This document shows, in pieces, positions 44,493 to 60,540 of a DNA stretch of 64,000 bases; the first letter of the stretch is position 1; each line of letters opens with the position of its first letter. The DNA lies in the NCBI GenBank assembly GCA_945643635.1, contig CALZFC010000279.1, forward strand, positions 357,501 to 421,500, given 5' to 3'. The DNA comes from Allodiplogaster sudhausi. Lineage: Eukaryota; Nematoda; Chromadorea; Rhabditida; Diplogasteridae. Under the pieces are notes generated by a model. It was not told where the DNA came from and made no database searches. It saw only the letters and a program-made list of their open reading frames with translations. Made by a program: the position numbers and the translations under genes.

Positions 44493-47312
44493 CTAAAGCG
44501 GCACAAGCTGTAGTTTGTGTGGTTTCGGTAAAAGAATGTTGAGCAACTGCGGCTCGAGATCAATTCCGGAGCCGTCGACGGGCGGGAGGATACGGTAGCG
44601 TTGGAGAGTCGCGGCGATTCCGAGGAAGAGCTCCACCCGAGCGAGGCCCTCGCCGGCGCACTGGCGCTTCCCGAGGCCGAACGGGATCGTGCGCTCCACT
44701 AGGTCCTAAAAGCTTTTTTTATTGTTTGAATTCCAAGGCATGAGAGCATTGAAAACGCCACCTTTCGTAGTGACTTGCCATCTTCTGCGAGATATCGCTC
44801 AGGTCGGAACTCATTCGGCCTTTCAAAGTGTTCATCCTTCGCATGAATTTGATGAATGTCGTAGCAGACCATCGTAGATGCCGGAATGTTCTTTCCCTTT
44901 AGGAAAGTTGACATTGTTTTGTGCATTAGGCTTTTCTTATATTTCGAGTTCGTTCAGAGCTTCGAAAAAAGTGTTACCTGCACGTTCGTCTTTGTTCGCG
45001 TTTGGCGGAAGAGGGAAAAGTTGACAGGGAGAATATTGGCTCTCCGCTGAACTTCGTGCACGGCAGCCATAGTCAGCATCATTCTCGGCCTGTCCGCCAT
45101 GGAAGGCAGGCGGTCGCCCGGGACAGCAGAGTTTATTTCCTCGCGCAGTTTCTCCTTAAGGGAAAGCAGATTTTCCTGCTGAAAATAAATGTCCCAGACT
45201 CATGGGATCATATTAGGCTAAATATAACTGTTGTATCGGTCATAAATTCATACATATGTACATACATATGTATGTATAAGAATATATGACCTGCACATCT
45301 TGATGAGCTGCGAATAACAGCATAGCCCATCTCAGAGTGTTCGATGTCGTCTCTTGGCCTGCAAGGAAGAGATCCGTGCAGTTCGCAAGCAGTTGAGTTT
45401 CGCTGAAATTGTGCATTTTTTAAGAATAGATAGTATATATCAAATTTCTGTCAACAAAATTTATCCCCTCGAATAAGGACACCAGCTTAAATTTGCATTA
45501 TCACTGTCTCGCCATCTTACACAAATAAACTGTAGGTTCGTGACAATCAATCGATACATGAAGTAATCGATTGTGGCAAGTTGAGTAGAAATGAATAAGT
45601 CATTAATGATGGTCTGAATTGAAAATAGCAAACTTTAGCATGCTATCCTGCTGATTTCCCTCGTTGATCTTGTCCAGATAGGCATGCACAAAGCAGGCCG
45701 GCTCTTCTCCGGCCCTGTAGGACGAGCGGGCGTACTCGACACTTTTCGCCGTTTGCTTGTACAGCTCAATACTTCTTTGCTGCCTTTATCTTCCGATCCT
45801 TTCAAAACCCAACCCTTCTAGCACTTCCATGTCAGTATCAAAAGCTCATGGTCAGACGATCCATTTTGCCAAAACCTTTCTGCTTCCATCGAACAGCCAT
45901 GTCAGCATTAGACGGTTCAGAATAGGAATGCGAGCAACGATCGGGAAACGCATCGCGAAAAGGAAGCCCTTCGACTCTGACATTTCGGCGATCAACTAAA
46001 GAATAGTCAAACTGCTCTCATCATTGCAATACTATGGAGCCAAAAATTAATTACTTCAAACGAGGGATATCAACCAGCAAAAAATTCTTATACAAATTCT
46101 TATAACAATTATTGAAAAGCTATTTTTGCAAACCTTGTTGAAGAGCTCCACGTAGTCATGAAGCTCTTCGCAGTCATCGTACACGTAGCGAAAGCCAAAC
46201 AACGTCTCGTTGATAATATTCGCAACCATCGTCTAAAGGTAAATAAAAACATAAAATGGCTCAATATAGAATTCCTTTGCTTAATAGTGGACTCTTTCGC
46301 ATACAATTACGCTTAATTAATTTTTAAAATTGGTTTGCTAACTTGAATGGGCCAGCGAAAGTCGACGTGTTCCTTGTCCTTTATGTTATCGAGATGTTTA
46401 AGATACTCGTCGATCGAAGTCAGCACCAGAAATATTTAGAAAATAAACTAAAAGTGACGTTCCACTACAAACGGTAAATATTTTCCGTTACCATTTGTTC
46501 CATGCCATTCTTGCCCATTCCAAAGTCGCGAAGGATTGCAATGGACACGCGGCGTTGGGCCTGCGGAATGCACAAGTCGAATTAGTCACATACAAAGCAA
46601 AGGTTATATGATTCATTTCACAATTATATTCTTTTGTTTTGACATACGAATACTATAGTTGTTTCTTTTTGAAGTTATCGATATATCCATTCCACGCAGT
46701 ATTATGGGAAAAAAGTATTCTCCTTACGAAATTGAACCGACCAGCCATTCGGGTCCATTGGATGAGACGATGCCGGAATTCGTAGTGAGCATCACAATCT
46801 GATTGGCGACATTAGTCGGCCTATCGGAGAAGTCGTCGCCTGCCGGCATAGTTCAGTTCCACATTCACACAAATGTGGTTTTAATGATTTAAAAGATCAG
46901 AGAAAGAAAAAATCAAACTTTCTCACAAAATGTTGTGTGAAAATTTCACTTAATTAATCGATAGAAATAAATAAACAAATATCGACCTTTCGCTGTCATG
47001 CCTTCCTTGACGCTTTCATAATCTGCCAGAACGACGACTGGCTCGGGCATGAAAACGGTGAAGACGGATCCGTACTCTTCTCGGAAACGTTCAAAGTCCC
47101 GGAAGAATTCTGCTTGAGTCAGCTTCAAGATGCTATTTTTGATATGAGAGATTGCACCGGATTTATAGAAACAGGACAAATCTCCATACTTGGTGCAAAT
47201 TTCCAATGAACGGCAGTGGCGTGGGTCCTCTTGGGTATTTTGCTACATTTCGATAGAAGTCAACGATGTAGTAGACAATGTAAGCGACGAAAGCCGAGAG
47301 TAATAGCAGCAT
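44493..47312 (-). CDS. Cytochrome P450 C' (mirror copy of C)
   Basis: Twelve exons in mirror order from ATG 47312 to stop 44493, with the same motifs as C. Differences are few, for example Asp for Asn in [10 protein letters not shown] and Val for Met in an antisense-visible site. The unusual TG acceptor before exon 5 is present here too (plus strand gcaccagaaat near 46420), so it predates the inverted duplication. If C is functional, C' should be equally so. Confidence 0.8.
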
Positions 47313-48586
47313 AAATGTTTACAAAACAAATCGTGCTTCCTGAAAGAATGTAAATAGAACACATAAAAGACAAATCTCGTTAACATACAATAATAATAAT
47401 TTGATACAGAATTGAATATATGACGTGACCACACATGATATAATAATAAAACCGCGAAATTAAGAAAAAATCCTTATAATTTGCTAGAGAGCGATAATAA
47501 GTACGCAAATGAAGACAAAACAAATGAACCGTATGGTTTAAAACTGCTTTACACTAATGGTAAGTGGCACAGCAGGAAGAACGAGAAAATCGAACTCAAT
47601 GACAGGCGAGACGAAATGACTCATTTTTCTTGTCTGAGTAGAACGAGCGTTCTATCGAAACACTGCTATATGGAATGAATTGAGATTGCGATCACGCGCA
47701 ACAGAAAAACACACAAGAGTGAAGCGAAGTTGGTGCACATTTGAGCATAACCGCATTATCTTCTTCTGCCCTGCAATTAGCTTCGCTTTCGTCTCGAAAA
47801 CAAGGAAAACCACATCAACGCAAATTCAAAATTAACTCATGTTCAAGAAAACAAAATGAAAATGTGGCATAAGGAAAGAAATGCTACTTCTAACTTTCTC
47901 ACTTTCATACCCACTTTCTACTTCTTTTTATGTTTAACTTCAACTATAGTCGTCAATGTATGTGTAACAAAATATAACCTTTATGATAAGTGCTGGAACA
48001 CAGCACATTGAAATAGTGCAACTCCATTCACTTTTGCTTAGTATGGGAAAAATTTTCAAACATCGCGCCAAATTGCTACCAAGAATATTATTTAAACTTC
48101 CCGCAATTTTCAAAAAAATTAAGCGGGGCAACACCGTGGCCACCGGGGCCAACAGATTCGTGCGTTGGTGCGGCATATCGACGCTCGCAACCGACATTAG
48201 CCCGCCTTTTCTATGGAAAGAGAGTACGAAGGGCTCAAAGCAGTGAGATGGGAGGAGAGGGATAAGGTACCCGTTTCAAAATGAACTAGTCTTGCGAAAA
48301 GCCGTCCGAGATAGGTTGCTCCTAATAACGAAAGTGCTGCGTTTGTCTAACTCGTTTTTTGAATAGCACTAGTCCAAATGATCCATTTGGATCAGTACAG
48401 TGCAAATTTTGGTGGGGGTCTTCTTTAGAATAATTGAATGGAACAACGTGCTGTGTGGAATGGTATTTGAAGCTATTATTTTGCAAACATATGATTTATT
48501 ATTTATTCATTTTGCAAATTCATCTAATCAAAAGTGAAATTATGGAATGTAAATTAGAGAACATTATAAAGTTCATTATTTCTGAT
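47313..48586. other. Intergenic, mirror of 36972-38245
   Basis: No gene supported. Confidence 0.5.
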
Positions 48587-50309
48587 TTAAAGTGGCACAA
48601 TCTTGAGCTTATGGGGCTTCGGTAGATGAATGTTGAGAAGTCGCGGCTCGAGATCAATTCCGGATCCGTCGACGGGCGGGAGGATACGGTAGCGTTGGAG
48701 AGTCGCGGCGATTCCGAGGAAGAGCTCCACCCGAGCGAGGCCCTCGCCAGCGCACTGGCGCTTTCCCAGGCCGAACGGGATCGTGCGCTCCACTAGGTCC
48801 TAATAAGGTGATTATCAGAAGTATAATGATTATCTGTACAAAGAATCATGTTGTACATTCTTTGCTACAAATTTCGTAGAATTTATTTACAGTAGCGTGC
48901 AATAAAAGTGTATATTTTGGTTTTTCATGCATATTTTTCTTCAAAGTAAAGGAAAGTTTATGAAATTTTCAGGATCGCTTCTGTATAGTGACACACTCAA
49001 ATTAGTATAATATTGGTTTTATTGATCCACTATTGATCGAGAAAAAAATCAATAACTCAAATTACCCGTTTTGCATATTTAGGCTTGCTGAACAAAATGA
49101 TTTATTTCTTTGATCTTATGTGTGTTTTTATGGGTATTTTATTTTATTTGCATTGAATAACATCCCTGCGATAACTTTTAGGTCTAGTTCTTATTTAATC
49201 TCATGTTGTTACATGCTGGCTGCCCTCAGTTCGAGATTCATTCAATCGGCCTGAGATGCAGAAGGTTCAGCAGGATAAAATCAATCATTTACTTCAATGC
49301 TTTTTGTAATAATGATTTTAATGTATTCATAGATAATCGTTTAAGCTTTTCAGATAGTTACTTGAGCAGTGGAAAGTACATGCTAACTCTTAGAGCACAT
49401 TTTGGACACTGCGGTCAGCTTTCGACCGCAGCCCAGACATACTTAAAGTGATGCTATGTAGGGGTCCGTGGTTCAAACACGGTTTTGCCTATCTAAAATG
49501 ATAGTTAAAAGACTTTTACATATTCGGCAGCCTTATTTTATTCCTGGCTTCATGTGGCTTCAAGAATCCAATGCACGATTGAAAATACCTAAAAGGCGAG
49601 AAAATGCCATATTTAAAAGGTGGCGTAACTATATCAAACACGGCATTAAATTTTCTTTTTATTACATTGGCGATTGCTTAGCAATCTTCTACATCGATTA
49701 AAGTCATTTTTGATTCGATCTTAACCTTTTTTTACCTCCGTTTTCCTGCCTTGTTCAATTCCGTTGTATTCCATATATGGGGTACAAAATTCAAGCATCA
49801 CCATTTGATTCGCAATGTTCGTCGGACGATCCGAGAAGTCGTCGCCTGCAAACAACAACAAATTCTGTTTTATTATCTTTCTCCGAGAAAAATTTCTTGA
49901 AAAATCATTAAAAGAGACCTACCAAAATGAAGAAGAAACCCATTGACCTCTCGCCGTCATGGCTTCCGTGACACTTTCATGATCAGCCAGAACAAAGACG
50001 GCCTCAGGCATGAAAACGGTGAAGACGGCACCATATTCCTCTCGCAGTCGTTCAAAGTCACGAAAGAATTCTCCTTGAGTCAACTTTAAGAGCAAATTGC
50101 ATCAATAGGTAATATATATTGACAAAACAAAGTTACTAGTTTATTCTCAAATTATGTTGTACTTGTTAAAAAAAACCTTTACACACCTGGTGCATGTTTC
50201 CAATAAACGGCAAGGGCGTCGGTCCCTTTGGATACTTTGCTACATTTCGGTAGAAGTCGATGATGTAATAGACAATATAGGCAAAGAAAGCAACGAGTAA
50301 TAACAGCAT
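48587..50309 (-). CDS. Mini-P450 B' with intact start codon (putative 193 aa)
   Basis: Mirror copy of P450 B: exons 1, 2, 3 and 12 only. Unlike the left copy it begins with ATG (CAT at 50307-50309). The four exons total 582 bp, exactly 194 codons, if exon 3 is spliced over about 940 bp to exon 12. The product would carry the membrane anchor, hinge, LTQGEFFRDFE, SDRPTNIANQ and the heme loop [11 protein letters not shown] but neither the I-helix nor ExxR. It is probably a decaying gene, but the preserved phase leaves a short membrane protein possible. One substitution near the end of exon 2 changes VKE to VTE. Confidence 0.5.
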
Positions 50310-51468
50310 TATTCGGAGGAGATTTACCTGAAACAACGAATATAAATAAGGAAGAGAAAAGGCTGCTTTTTATGCCTGCTTCTTCACTTTGACAGCGTTT
50401 GGGAAACAGGACATTGTAAACAAGAGGAGCCTTATCAGGAGAGAAGTATTAAATCTCCTCAAAAACAAAATCAGGTAAAAAATCAAGATGTCAAACGTAA
50501 CGATTGATTAGTGAATTCATGGTATTGAATACAGAGAGAAGTAATTTGGATTAAATTTGAATGAATAAGTTAATAGAGTCTGCTGTCCTTGCTTTAAACT
50601 TTCTTTATCCATTGATTATCCGTTGACTATTCCTACTCAAAGAGTTGAAGACATACACGCGTATTTGCAGAGCTTTCTTATGTAATGATATGGCTTGTGT
50701 TCGCTATCTCTAAAGATACGACGCGCACACTTCAAATGCATTCGGCACGCATTCGACCACAAGGGTCTGTTGAATGGGCAGACATTATCTTGAGCAGGTC
50801 GAGAGCGCGTACTGCGATTATGCAAGCCCCCCTCTCTAACACACAACAGATTACAGAACAACAACATGCAAACATTTGCACAAATAATACAACGGTGAGG
50901 GAAATAGAACAAAGAATTACTTGAAAAAGAACTTCGGAAGGAAATGGATTGATTGGAAAAGGTCTCTTAGCGAATGCGAAATATTAAGAAAGTGAATTGA
51001 CGATCAGTCGGCCCTCCAATTCTTTTCTTAGCATCTCCATCATCGCTCTCACCCTCAATCACTCTGACATGCGCACTTCCTCTCCGTCCATATTCTCTGC
51101 GCATGTTCCTTTGGTTCTAAAACCTGCCAAGTTAAATCGCATATATGCCGTGTTCATGAACGAATTCCCTCCCTGAAACAGTCTGGTTCTTGTGAATTCG
51201 AATTGCTCTCTTGAACTGCCATGTGTGCAAACAACATTTCCCAGCAATTTTTATTTTATTTTGGCAGAGTGAATGTCATTAAAGGAGATAAACATATCAT
51301 TTCAGCAAAAAAAGTGGGAATCACGTGAAATTTCCGATTGCTTCCGAACTCAAAGATTTCCTTCTTGTCAAAGAGCAAATATTACCAAAATTCAGGAAAA
51401 AATGCTTATACTACAATAAATTCCTATTTACAAATACTCTCTTAACAAGAGCGCACATTTCATTGGTC
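50310..51468. other. Intergenic, mirror of 34074-35232
   Basis: No gene supported. Confidence 0.5.
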
Positions 51469-54287
<2,819 letters not shown>

Positions 54288-54625
54288 AACTTGAGGTGTG
54301 CTCTCTGAAACAAATGAAAGTATTATTTACATTTAAACAAGAAACATAAATAAGCATCAATGGTAGAGAGAGAGAGATAGAAGTAGGGAATCAACGCTGC
54401 TTATATAGCCATGTGATACTTAGTTGCAATTTGGAGCTGTATCGCGGGGTTCACGCATGGCTCGTATTTGGTGCGTATGAGGGCACAGAAAGGAACATTG
54501 CACCTGTGGCAAGGCAAGGCTGCCAGCATGGGTTACTATCTTGCGAACAAAGACCCGCTCCTCGCACAAAATTCACAAGAAGATTTGCCCAAACATTAAT
54601 TTTTCCCATGTTCTTGCCATGTGCT

Positions 54626-55143
54626 GCATTGAAAACTTCGATCACCGCGTTCACCCTTGGAGTAGGCACTCTCGTTCCCGCGTGCTATTTCACAGAACGG
54701 CTGCTCGAAAATAGCACGCGCGAATGAAAAGGAAAGTGGCAAATACAAATGTCATTTAATTTATTTATTGATCTGCCCCTTTAATCTTTTTAATTTAATT
54801 TTCAAAGATACTGCATGGAACTCACCATGAGCTAATTGCTAGGAAGAAAGTCAGATAAAAAACTTAGCCTTTCCAATTGCTTTTTGTACTATGGAATTTT
54901 CTTGTAAACTTTTTTTGCAATCTTACAATCAACGTGTCTTTTGAATCCAATCGTTAGAAGTACATTTCTCTACGGTTGCTTCTTTTCAGCATGCTTTCCA
55001 TCCCATGGACGTTCTTTATATCAATATATATTCGCTTTATGCAAATTATTTAAATCTAGGGAAGCACAATACACTTTATTTAGGGCATCATATTCACAAT
55101 ATTATAATTTAGTTTTAGTGCTATCGTATCCGCCGTGACGTGT
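54626..55143. other. Intergenic region right of the giant palindrome
   Basis: Unique AT-rich sequence; no coding signal recognised. Confidence 0.6.
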
Positions 55144-57300
55144 TCAGAAGAAGGAGTGGATGTGGTGGCCGTCGACGAAGGTCGGCTCGGCGTACACGTC
55201 CGTGCCGTAGCCGATCCAGCCGCCGTGGCCAAAGTGGCCATCATCCACGTGCGAGTGCCATGCTGCAAAGTGGGTCACACTGTAAATAGAGAATACGGTA
55301 GTTTTAAGTTAAATATTTATACAGTACCTCCCCCGAGAAAGGTGACACTACTCGAGCGGCTCCGGGCTCTCGGAGCCAAGATAAATTTAAAATGAGAGAA
55401 AATTATGCGTAGGATATTGCAGTTTTGATTTTAACAATCGGAAAAAGTCAAAAAGTGCTAAATAAACTGCATTGTTGCTGACTTAATGCTGAAGAAATCG
55501 AGTATTAACTACGCGGCTCATAGCGGTCAAGCCGTTAGGAGCCTTTCAAGTATTCGGGCTATTGATCTCTCAGCAACTATGCAATATTTTCAGTACTTTT
55601 TATATCTTCCGATATGAGAGAGTGTGCTGAAGTCAAAAATCTTCAGAACGTCCTATGTATATTTTTCTCCGATTTATAGTTTAAGTTAGCTAGTACGCTT
55701 GAGCTGTTCCCCTGGCTCGTATGTGGTACTGTAGTTTGCGGCAAGAATGCATTCGTCTATATATCATTGTATGTATGTATCTAAGACTAAACAAGACTGG
55801 AAATACGTTTGCAAAGGGCTAAAAGTGCAAGTTGGCATGCTGCCACTCGCCTTATCTGCTTTTAAGCATCGCGATTTAGCAGTAAACAAGAACTTGGTGA
55901 TAAGAACCACAGAATGGAACTCTGCTAAAAGATGTTCAGGAGCGCAAAACTAGCAGGAGTTTCTTGAGAAGAAGAAAAGAGTGTTGACGAGAAATGTTTG
56001 GCTTCAAAAAATATATGTATGTGTGTACTAGACAATAGGAATTCATCGGTGAGACCAAGAATTTAAAAGTTTTTCATCAAATGGTAGCTTTCATTTGAGG
56101 CTGAAGTTATATAGTTGATGTGACGGAATCGAGTAATATTGCAGGGAGGTGACGAGAGAGTCGGAAATAGGGCAAAACGAGGAAGCACTGACTGTTCTCG
56201 AAGGAGAATCCGTCGAACTGGACCTTCTTGATGTGTCCCTCGCCACGGAAGCCAATGGCCTGCACGCTCTCCTTCGGCATGCGATGCTCAAAGTCCGCGA
56301 GCAGATCTCCGTTCACTTCCACCTAAAACAGGCACAAAATAGTGAAATGATATTTTCTTCCAGCGACTCAAACAGCTTCATAGCACAATTCACTCACATC
56401 GTTATAACAGATAAAAGTTGTAGTACTCTCTGAAAAGTTCCAAATATGAGCCGGACAACCGTACTCTCTACGAGCAATTAGCATCACAATAGGGTTTTAT
56501 TTTTAGATTCATTCAATTTTCTCTCCTTAAACCACATAGAAGGTATTTCTATAATAGCTACGAACTCGATAGTAGTTCTCGTGCGCCGTAATCTCGATAT
56601 GGTAGTGGTCGCTGTGGTTCAGCGGATTCTCTGTGCGCGTCTGAAAGTTTATCAGCGTAACATTTTCCGAACTAATGCCTTAAAAAAACTACAAGATAAA
56701 TTTAAGAAAAAAACAAATAACACCAAGTATTATATACATTAATTGCATAAGAAAAGGGCAGTACCTCGCTGCCCCAGATGCCGTGGAGCTTGGCGTTCAT
56801 GACGACGCCGTGCTCGGAGCCGAAGCGGAAGTCGATGTGCAGCACGACGTGCGGGCCGGACAGCAGCTCGACGCAGAAGCGGCTACAGAGAAAAAAAGTG
56901 TTTAATATTTTTGAAATCCAGAGCTGAAAAGTCGGGAAAACATGCTGGTCACTAAAGTGCTGCTCAAGTATAAGCTGTAAGCTGACTCAAAGTTGTGGTG
57001 GATGCTGCCGTGGATTCCGATTCGTGCGCCCGTCTGCATCGGCTCGTAGATCGGCACGACGGCCGGGATTTCCTGAAAAATTGCAACATTTTCTATGCAA
57101 TATGCTTAGTTTCGCCATTTCATTTTTCCTTTGTATTCTGCTCAAAACGAACCTTAAAATTCAACAATTATGAGTTGGCAAACTGTTGTTTTGGAATCGA
57201 ATTCAGAATTAAGTTGTTGTGTAAATCATTTATATTTCTCAATAAATTGAAATACTAGGGTAATAGAAATACTTACGAGATCGTGAGCGCTATGAACCAT
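55144..57300 (-). CDS. Galectin, single CRD with His-rich tail (183 aa)
   Basis: Six exons (minus): 57277-57300, 56987-57072, 56765-56882, 56566-56640, 56193-56322 and 55144-55262. They close in phase to 183 aa. After MVHSAHDL come VPIYEPMQTGARIGIHG, RFCVELLSGPHVVLHIDFRFG, VVMNAKLHGIWGSE plus TRTENP, and then VEVNGDLLADFEHRMP...VQAIGFRGEGHIKKVQFDG. The sugar-binding residues of the family are mostly present: His and Arg in LHIDFRF (usually HxNPR), Asn in VMNAK, then Trp, Glu and Arg. The last about 40 residues go beyond the usual CRD and are His/Gly-rich (HSHVDDGHFGHGG, ending HHIHSFF). There is no signal peptide, as is usual for galectins. It binds beta-galactosides, probably secreted by a non-classical route. 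Confidence 0.88.
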
Positions 57301-57474
57301 GGCGTCGAGGGACTGAGTTGGAAGCTGAGTAGAGCTTCTGCTCTAGCTTCAAAGTTTCAAGCTATTTATGTAAATGCCTATCGCAAACGTCGAAAAGCCA
57401 GGAAGTGATAGCAACGGAGACTCGAAAGAGCCAGGCGAGAGAGAGAGGGAGAGACAGAGAGCGATAGAGAGACA

Positions 57475-57524
<50 letters not shown>

Positions 57525-57583
57525 GGGAAGAACACTTTGTGAGTCTTAGAGAGAAAAAGGAATGTTAGAGAAATACGGAGAGA

Positions 57584-57619
<36 letters not shown>

Positions 57620-57924
57620 ACGTAGACCTCTGAGAGAGACAGAGAGTGAGAGATATGAATAATCAGAGAATCAACCTGAAATGATAAGGAGGCGTCTATG
57701 CTTGTCACTTGGTAAACTCTGTTGGTGCCAAGCCTTGCTAAGACGACTAGAGACCACTTTCCGGAGAAACCAAACATACCAGGAGAGCTGCGGTGTGAGA
57801 GTACTACATATTTAGAGAGCGGAGGTACGAGAGAGTTGGAAGGTGAGAAAGAGCGATGCGGCAAAGGGAGGGAGAAAGGGCAACATAGAGAGACAGAGAG
57901 AGAGAGAGAGGAAAAGGGAGAGAG

Positions 57925-57965
<41 letters not shown>

Positions 57966-58618
57966 TTGTAAAAGGTCGCGCCCTGATAAGCGAATCGAGA
58001 GGAAGTGCCAAACCGCCCACATCCTCACCGCCCACTTCTCAATAATCGACAGGTTCGCCTTTTCCATGAAACAGAAGCCGACTCACTCTGTCATTCTCAA
58101 TGTTATGCGGAAACAAAGCAAAGAGCGAACCCATAATGGAAGAGTAGACTTATCGTTAGAAAGGTATCAACATTCTGTGCATTTTTCTTCTGATGGGGTA
58201 AGGATATGAGTCTACAGTTTTAATGCAATATTTATTCTACAATAAACCAACACCGACAATTGGAGGGACAAAAAACGTTCAGGCAATTAGGTGGAAAACA
58301 TTGTTGTTCCATATACTGGTCAGAACACCTTTTCTGTTCGGATTAAAAAGGCTGGAAATATTATCCAAATTATGTATTTTTTAAAATAACAGAGTCGAGA
58401 AATTAATTAAAAAAACGGTGCCAAAAGGTTTTTTGCTGCTGCCTGGTTCACGTGTTGTATTTATACATGTCATTAAAAGTGAATGCATAACTGATATTAC
58501 TCCTATTTTTGCAGACTGCTGACTGAGGCAGTCAACAAAGGCATACGCAGAGTGCAAAGAATACGTGCACGTGTTGCTGAGCAGAGCTCGGCGGTAGGAA
58601 GGAGTCGACCCGAGGATG
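57301..58618. repeat. GA-rich intergenic region
   Basis: (GA)n arrays at 57435-57535, 57585-57620 and 57885-57960 with degenerate GA between. ORFs here are Arg/Glu or Ser/Leu artefacts. The segment 58060-58618 is AT-rich without a gene call. Confidence 0.75.
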
Positions 58619-58687
58619 ACTTCCTTATTCAAGCCCAAATTCATTATAGTGGGAAATATAATGAATATTGGGCTTGAATAAGGAAGT
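58619..58687. repeat. Near-perfect 69-nt hairpin
   Basis: The 20-mer acttccttattcaagcccaa pairs fully with 58668-58687. The pairing continues with attcattata / tataatgaata with one bulged base, giving about 30 bp around the 8-nt loop gtgggaaa. Size and shape fit a miRNA precursor or a mini-foldback. It lies just 3' of gene S. Confidence 0.8.
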
Positions 58688-58706
58688 GAGATTTGCCTTT
58701 ATCAGT

Positions 58707-59471
58707 CTACTTGTTCTCTTGCTGAACTTCCACATTCATCTGCAAAGATATTGGCAAATCTCTGTCTAATTAAATAAAATAAATGTTGACAATAAAATGA
58801 ACCTGATGCCAGTATAAGAAGCAGAATATAATGAATATTGGGAAATAGAAGGAAACGAGGGCAAATATGATCTGTGAAGAAAAGAGCGATATTTCCGCCG
58901 TGAAAAGATATTTCATGGTACCGCAAGCTTGAATAAACATCAATTAGCAGTTAGCATGAGAAAGAGTTTCGCTGAAAGATCTTTTTTGGCGGTAGAACCA
59001 GTTGTATAGTGGCTGCCATGCTCAGGTCATTGGTGACGCCCTGTATGCGTAGTAGGTTTATCTTCATCTTAGTCATGTTCATTGTATTCTTTCGCAAATC
59101 TCGGATATGAGGAAGATATCCTGTTCCCTAGAATCATATCGCAATATGGGGCCGCTAATAACTATGGGACGGAATTGATCTATCATCTTGTATGTATGTA
59201 CATACATACATATGTATGGATGCAAACGTACGATGAGAGCGAGAAGGTGTCGATGATAGTGGCCTGTATCATTTCTACTGTTCTGTGTTATTACCAAGGC
59301 GCAGATGGCATCTCCAGTCATGGCAAGGGCACCAATCACGTTGTGCATCCAGAAGAAAGCTGCGAGCTCAGACGAAGAGGGAGGAGAATTCGTGCCTGAG
59401 AAGAGATCAAGGGATGAGATGAACTGAGATGAGAAGGCAAACCACTCGACTCGACGAAAAGCTGACTTCAC
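58707..59471 (-). CDS. Four-TM-like gene S (partial model)
   Basis: Exons by analogy with genes Q and R (minus): up to 59471 down to 59232, then 58999-59040, 58803-58871 and 58707-58739 (TAG). The first block is open from SAFRRVEWFAFSSQFISSL through FFWMHNVIGALAMTGDAICA to HRHLLALI, with a gtacgt donor. Next come GVTNDLSMAATIQL and the very hydrophobic IIFALVSFYFPIFIIFCFLYW (TM4), then a short tail. Splice positions match exons 3-6 of gene Q. The Cys cluster exon is not found upstream, so the 5' end is open or absent. A distant relative or a remnant. Confidence 0.4.
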
Positions 59472-60540
59472 GAAGCCAGCTGTCGAACATGTGCAAATCT
59501 GTTTTGCAATTTCAATAACGATGTAAACATTAACATAAACTCAGTTGTCTCTTTGCCATAAAAAGTTGTGAATAAGGTAATCTGAAGAGAGCTGTAAGTA
59601 TATTTCAAAATACCTTTCAGGGCCCGCACCAGATGCCTGCAAACAGGCTTAGCTCAGCCCTTGAAGCGCCAGTTTTGAAGTTTCCAAATAAGACCGAAGG
59701 ATCGTTTGAATAAAGCTATTTAAAATCAATATTCATGGATGCATCACTACTCTGCATACCGCAAAGACAACTGATATTCGTATAAAAGTGCTTTTATTGC
59801 ATTTACTTAAGCCAGCCTCTCCATACGACTCGACTATGCCCAATTGGGTGGCGCCCTGGGGTTTTTTTAAAATTTGTTTATCAAAATAGGATCATCTATA
59901 CTGGCGTACATTTAAATTATTATTCCAAAATATTTTAGCTCGAGAAACAGTACGGTAAAATATTATGAACCATAACTCGGTTAAATTTTCGAAATTGACG
60001 AACAATTACTCGATGAAAGTTCTTTACTTTTCATCTAGGATGTATTTTCAAAATAAAACATTTCGGCCCAAATCTGTCCCGTAATGTTTGTGACTACATT
60101 TTGGCAAAACAGCCAGCAGTTTTTTGATATGTTGTAGCGAGCGAAATTCTTTACTAGAGAAAATACTGAACATGGGATCTCTTTATCGCAGCAAAACTTG
60201 TGGTCTGAAAAGGGCTGTGCTCGCCACGAATAAACGAGACCGAAAGGACGACAGCGTAGAAATGGAGAAGGCGTAATCTCTGAAAATAGACATTTTAAAT
60301 ATCTTTAAAATAAAGTAAAACAAACTTAGGGCACTAATAAATACTGCTTTACTATTGAGCTTCCGTGAGATAGAAAACTTTGTCCTCAGAAACCACCTTC
60401 AAAATTTTTGTGAAAATCGGGCTTTTTTCCCCCTAAATTTCACATTTTCTGGGAATAACGTATTAATTCAAGTCCCAGCTTGTGGTTGGTTGAAGAGAAA
60501 TCGCTCGGATCTCTCTGACCTGGCATTCCTTGAGCTTGTT
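59472..60540. other. Intergenic region
   Basis: AT-rich; no gene or repeat recognised. Confidence 0.5.

Noticed and set aside
57374..58067. ORFs of 60-156 codons in the GA-rich region
   Set aside because: Microsatellite translations; nothing gene-like.
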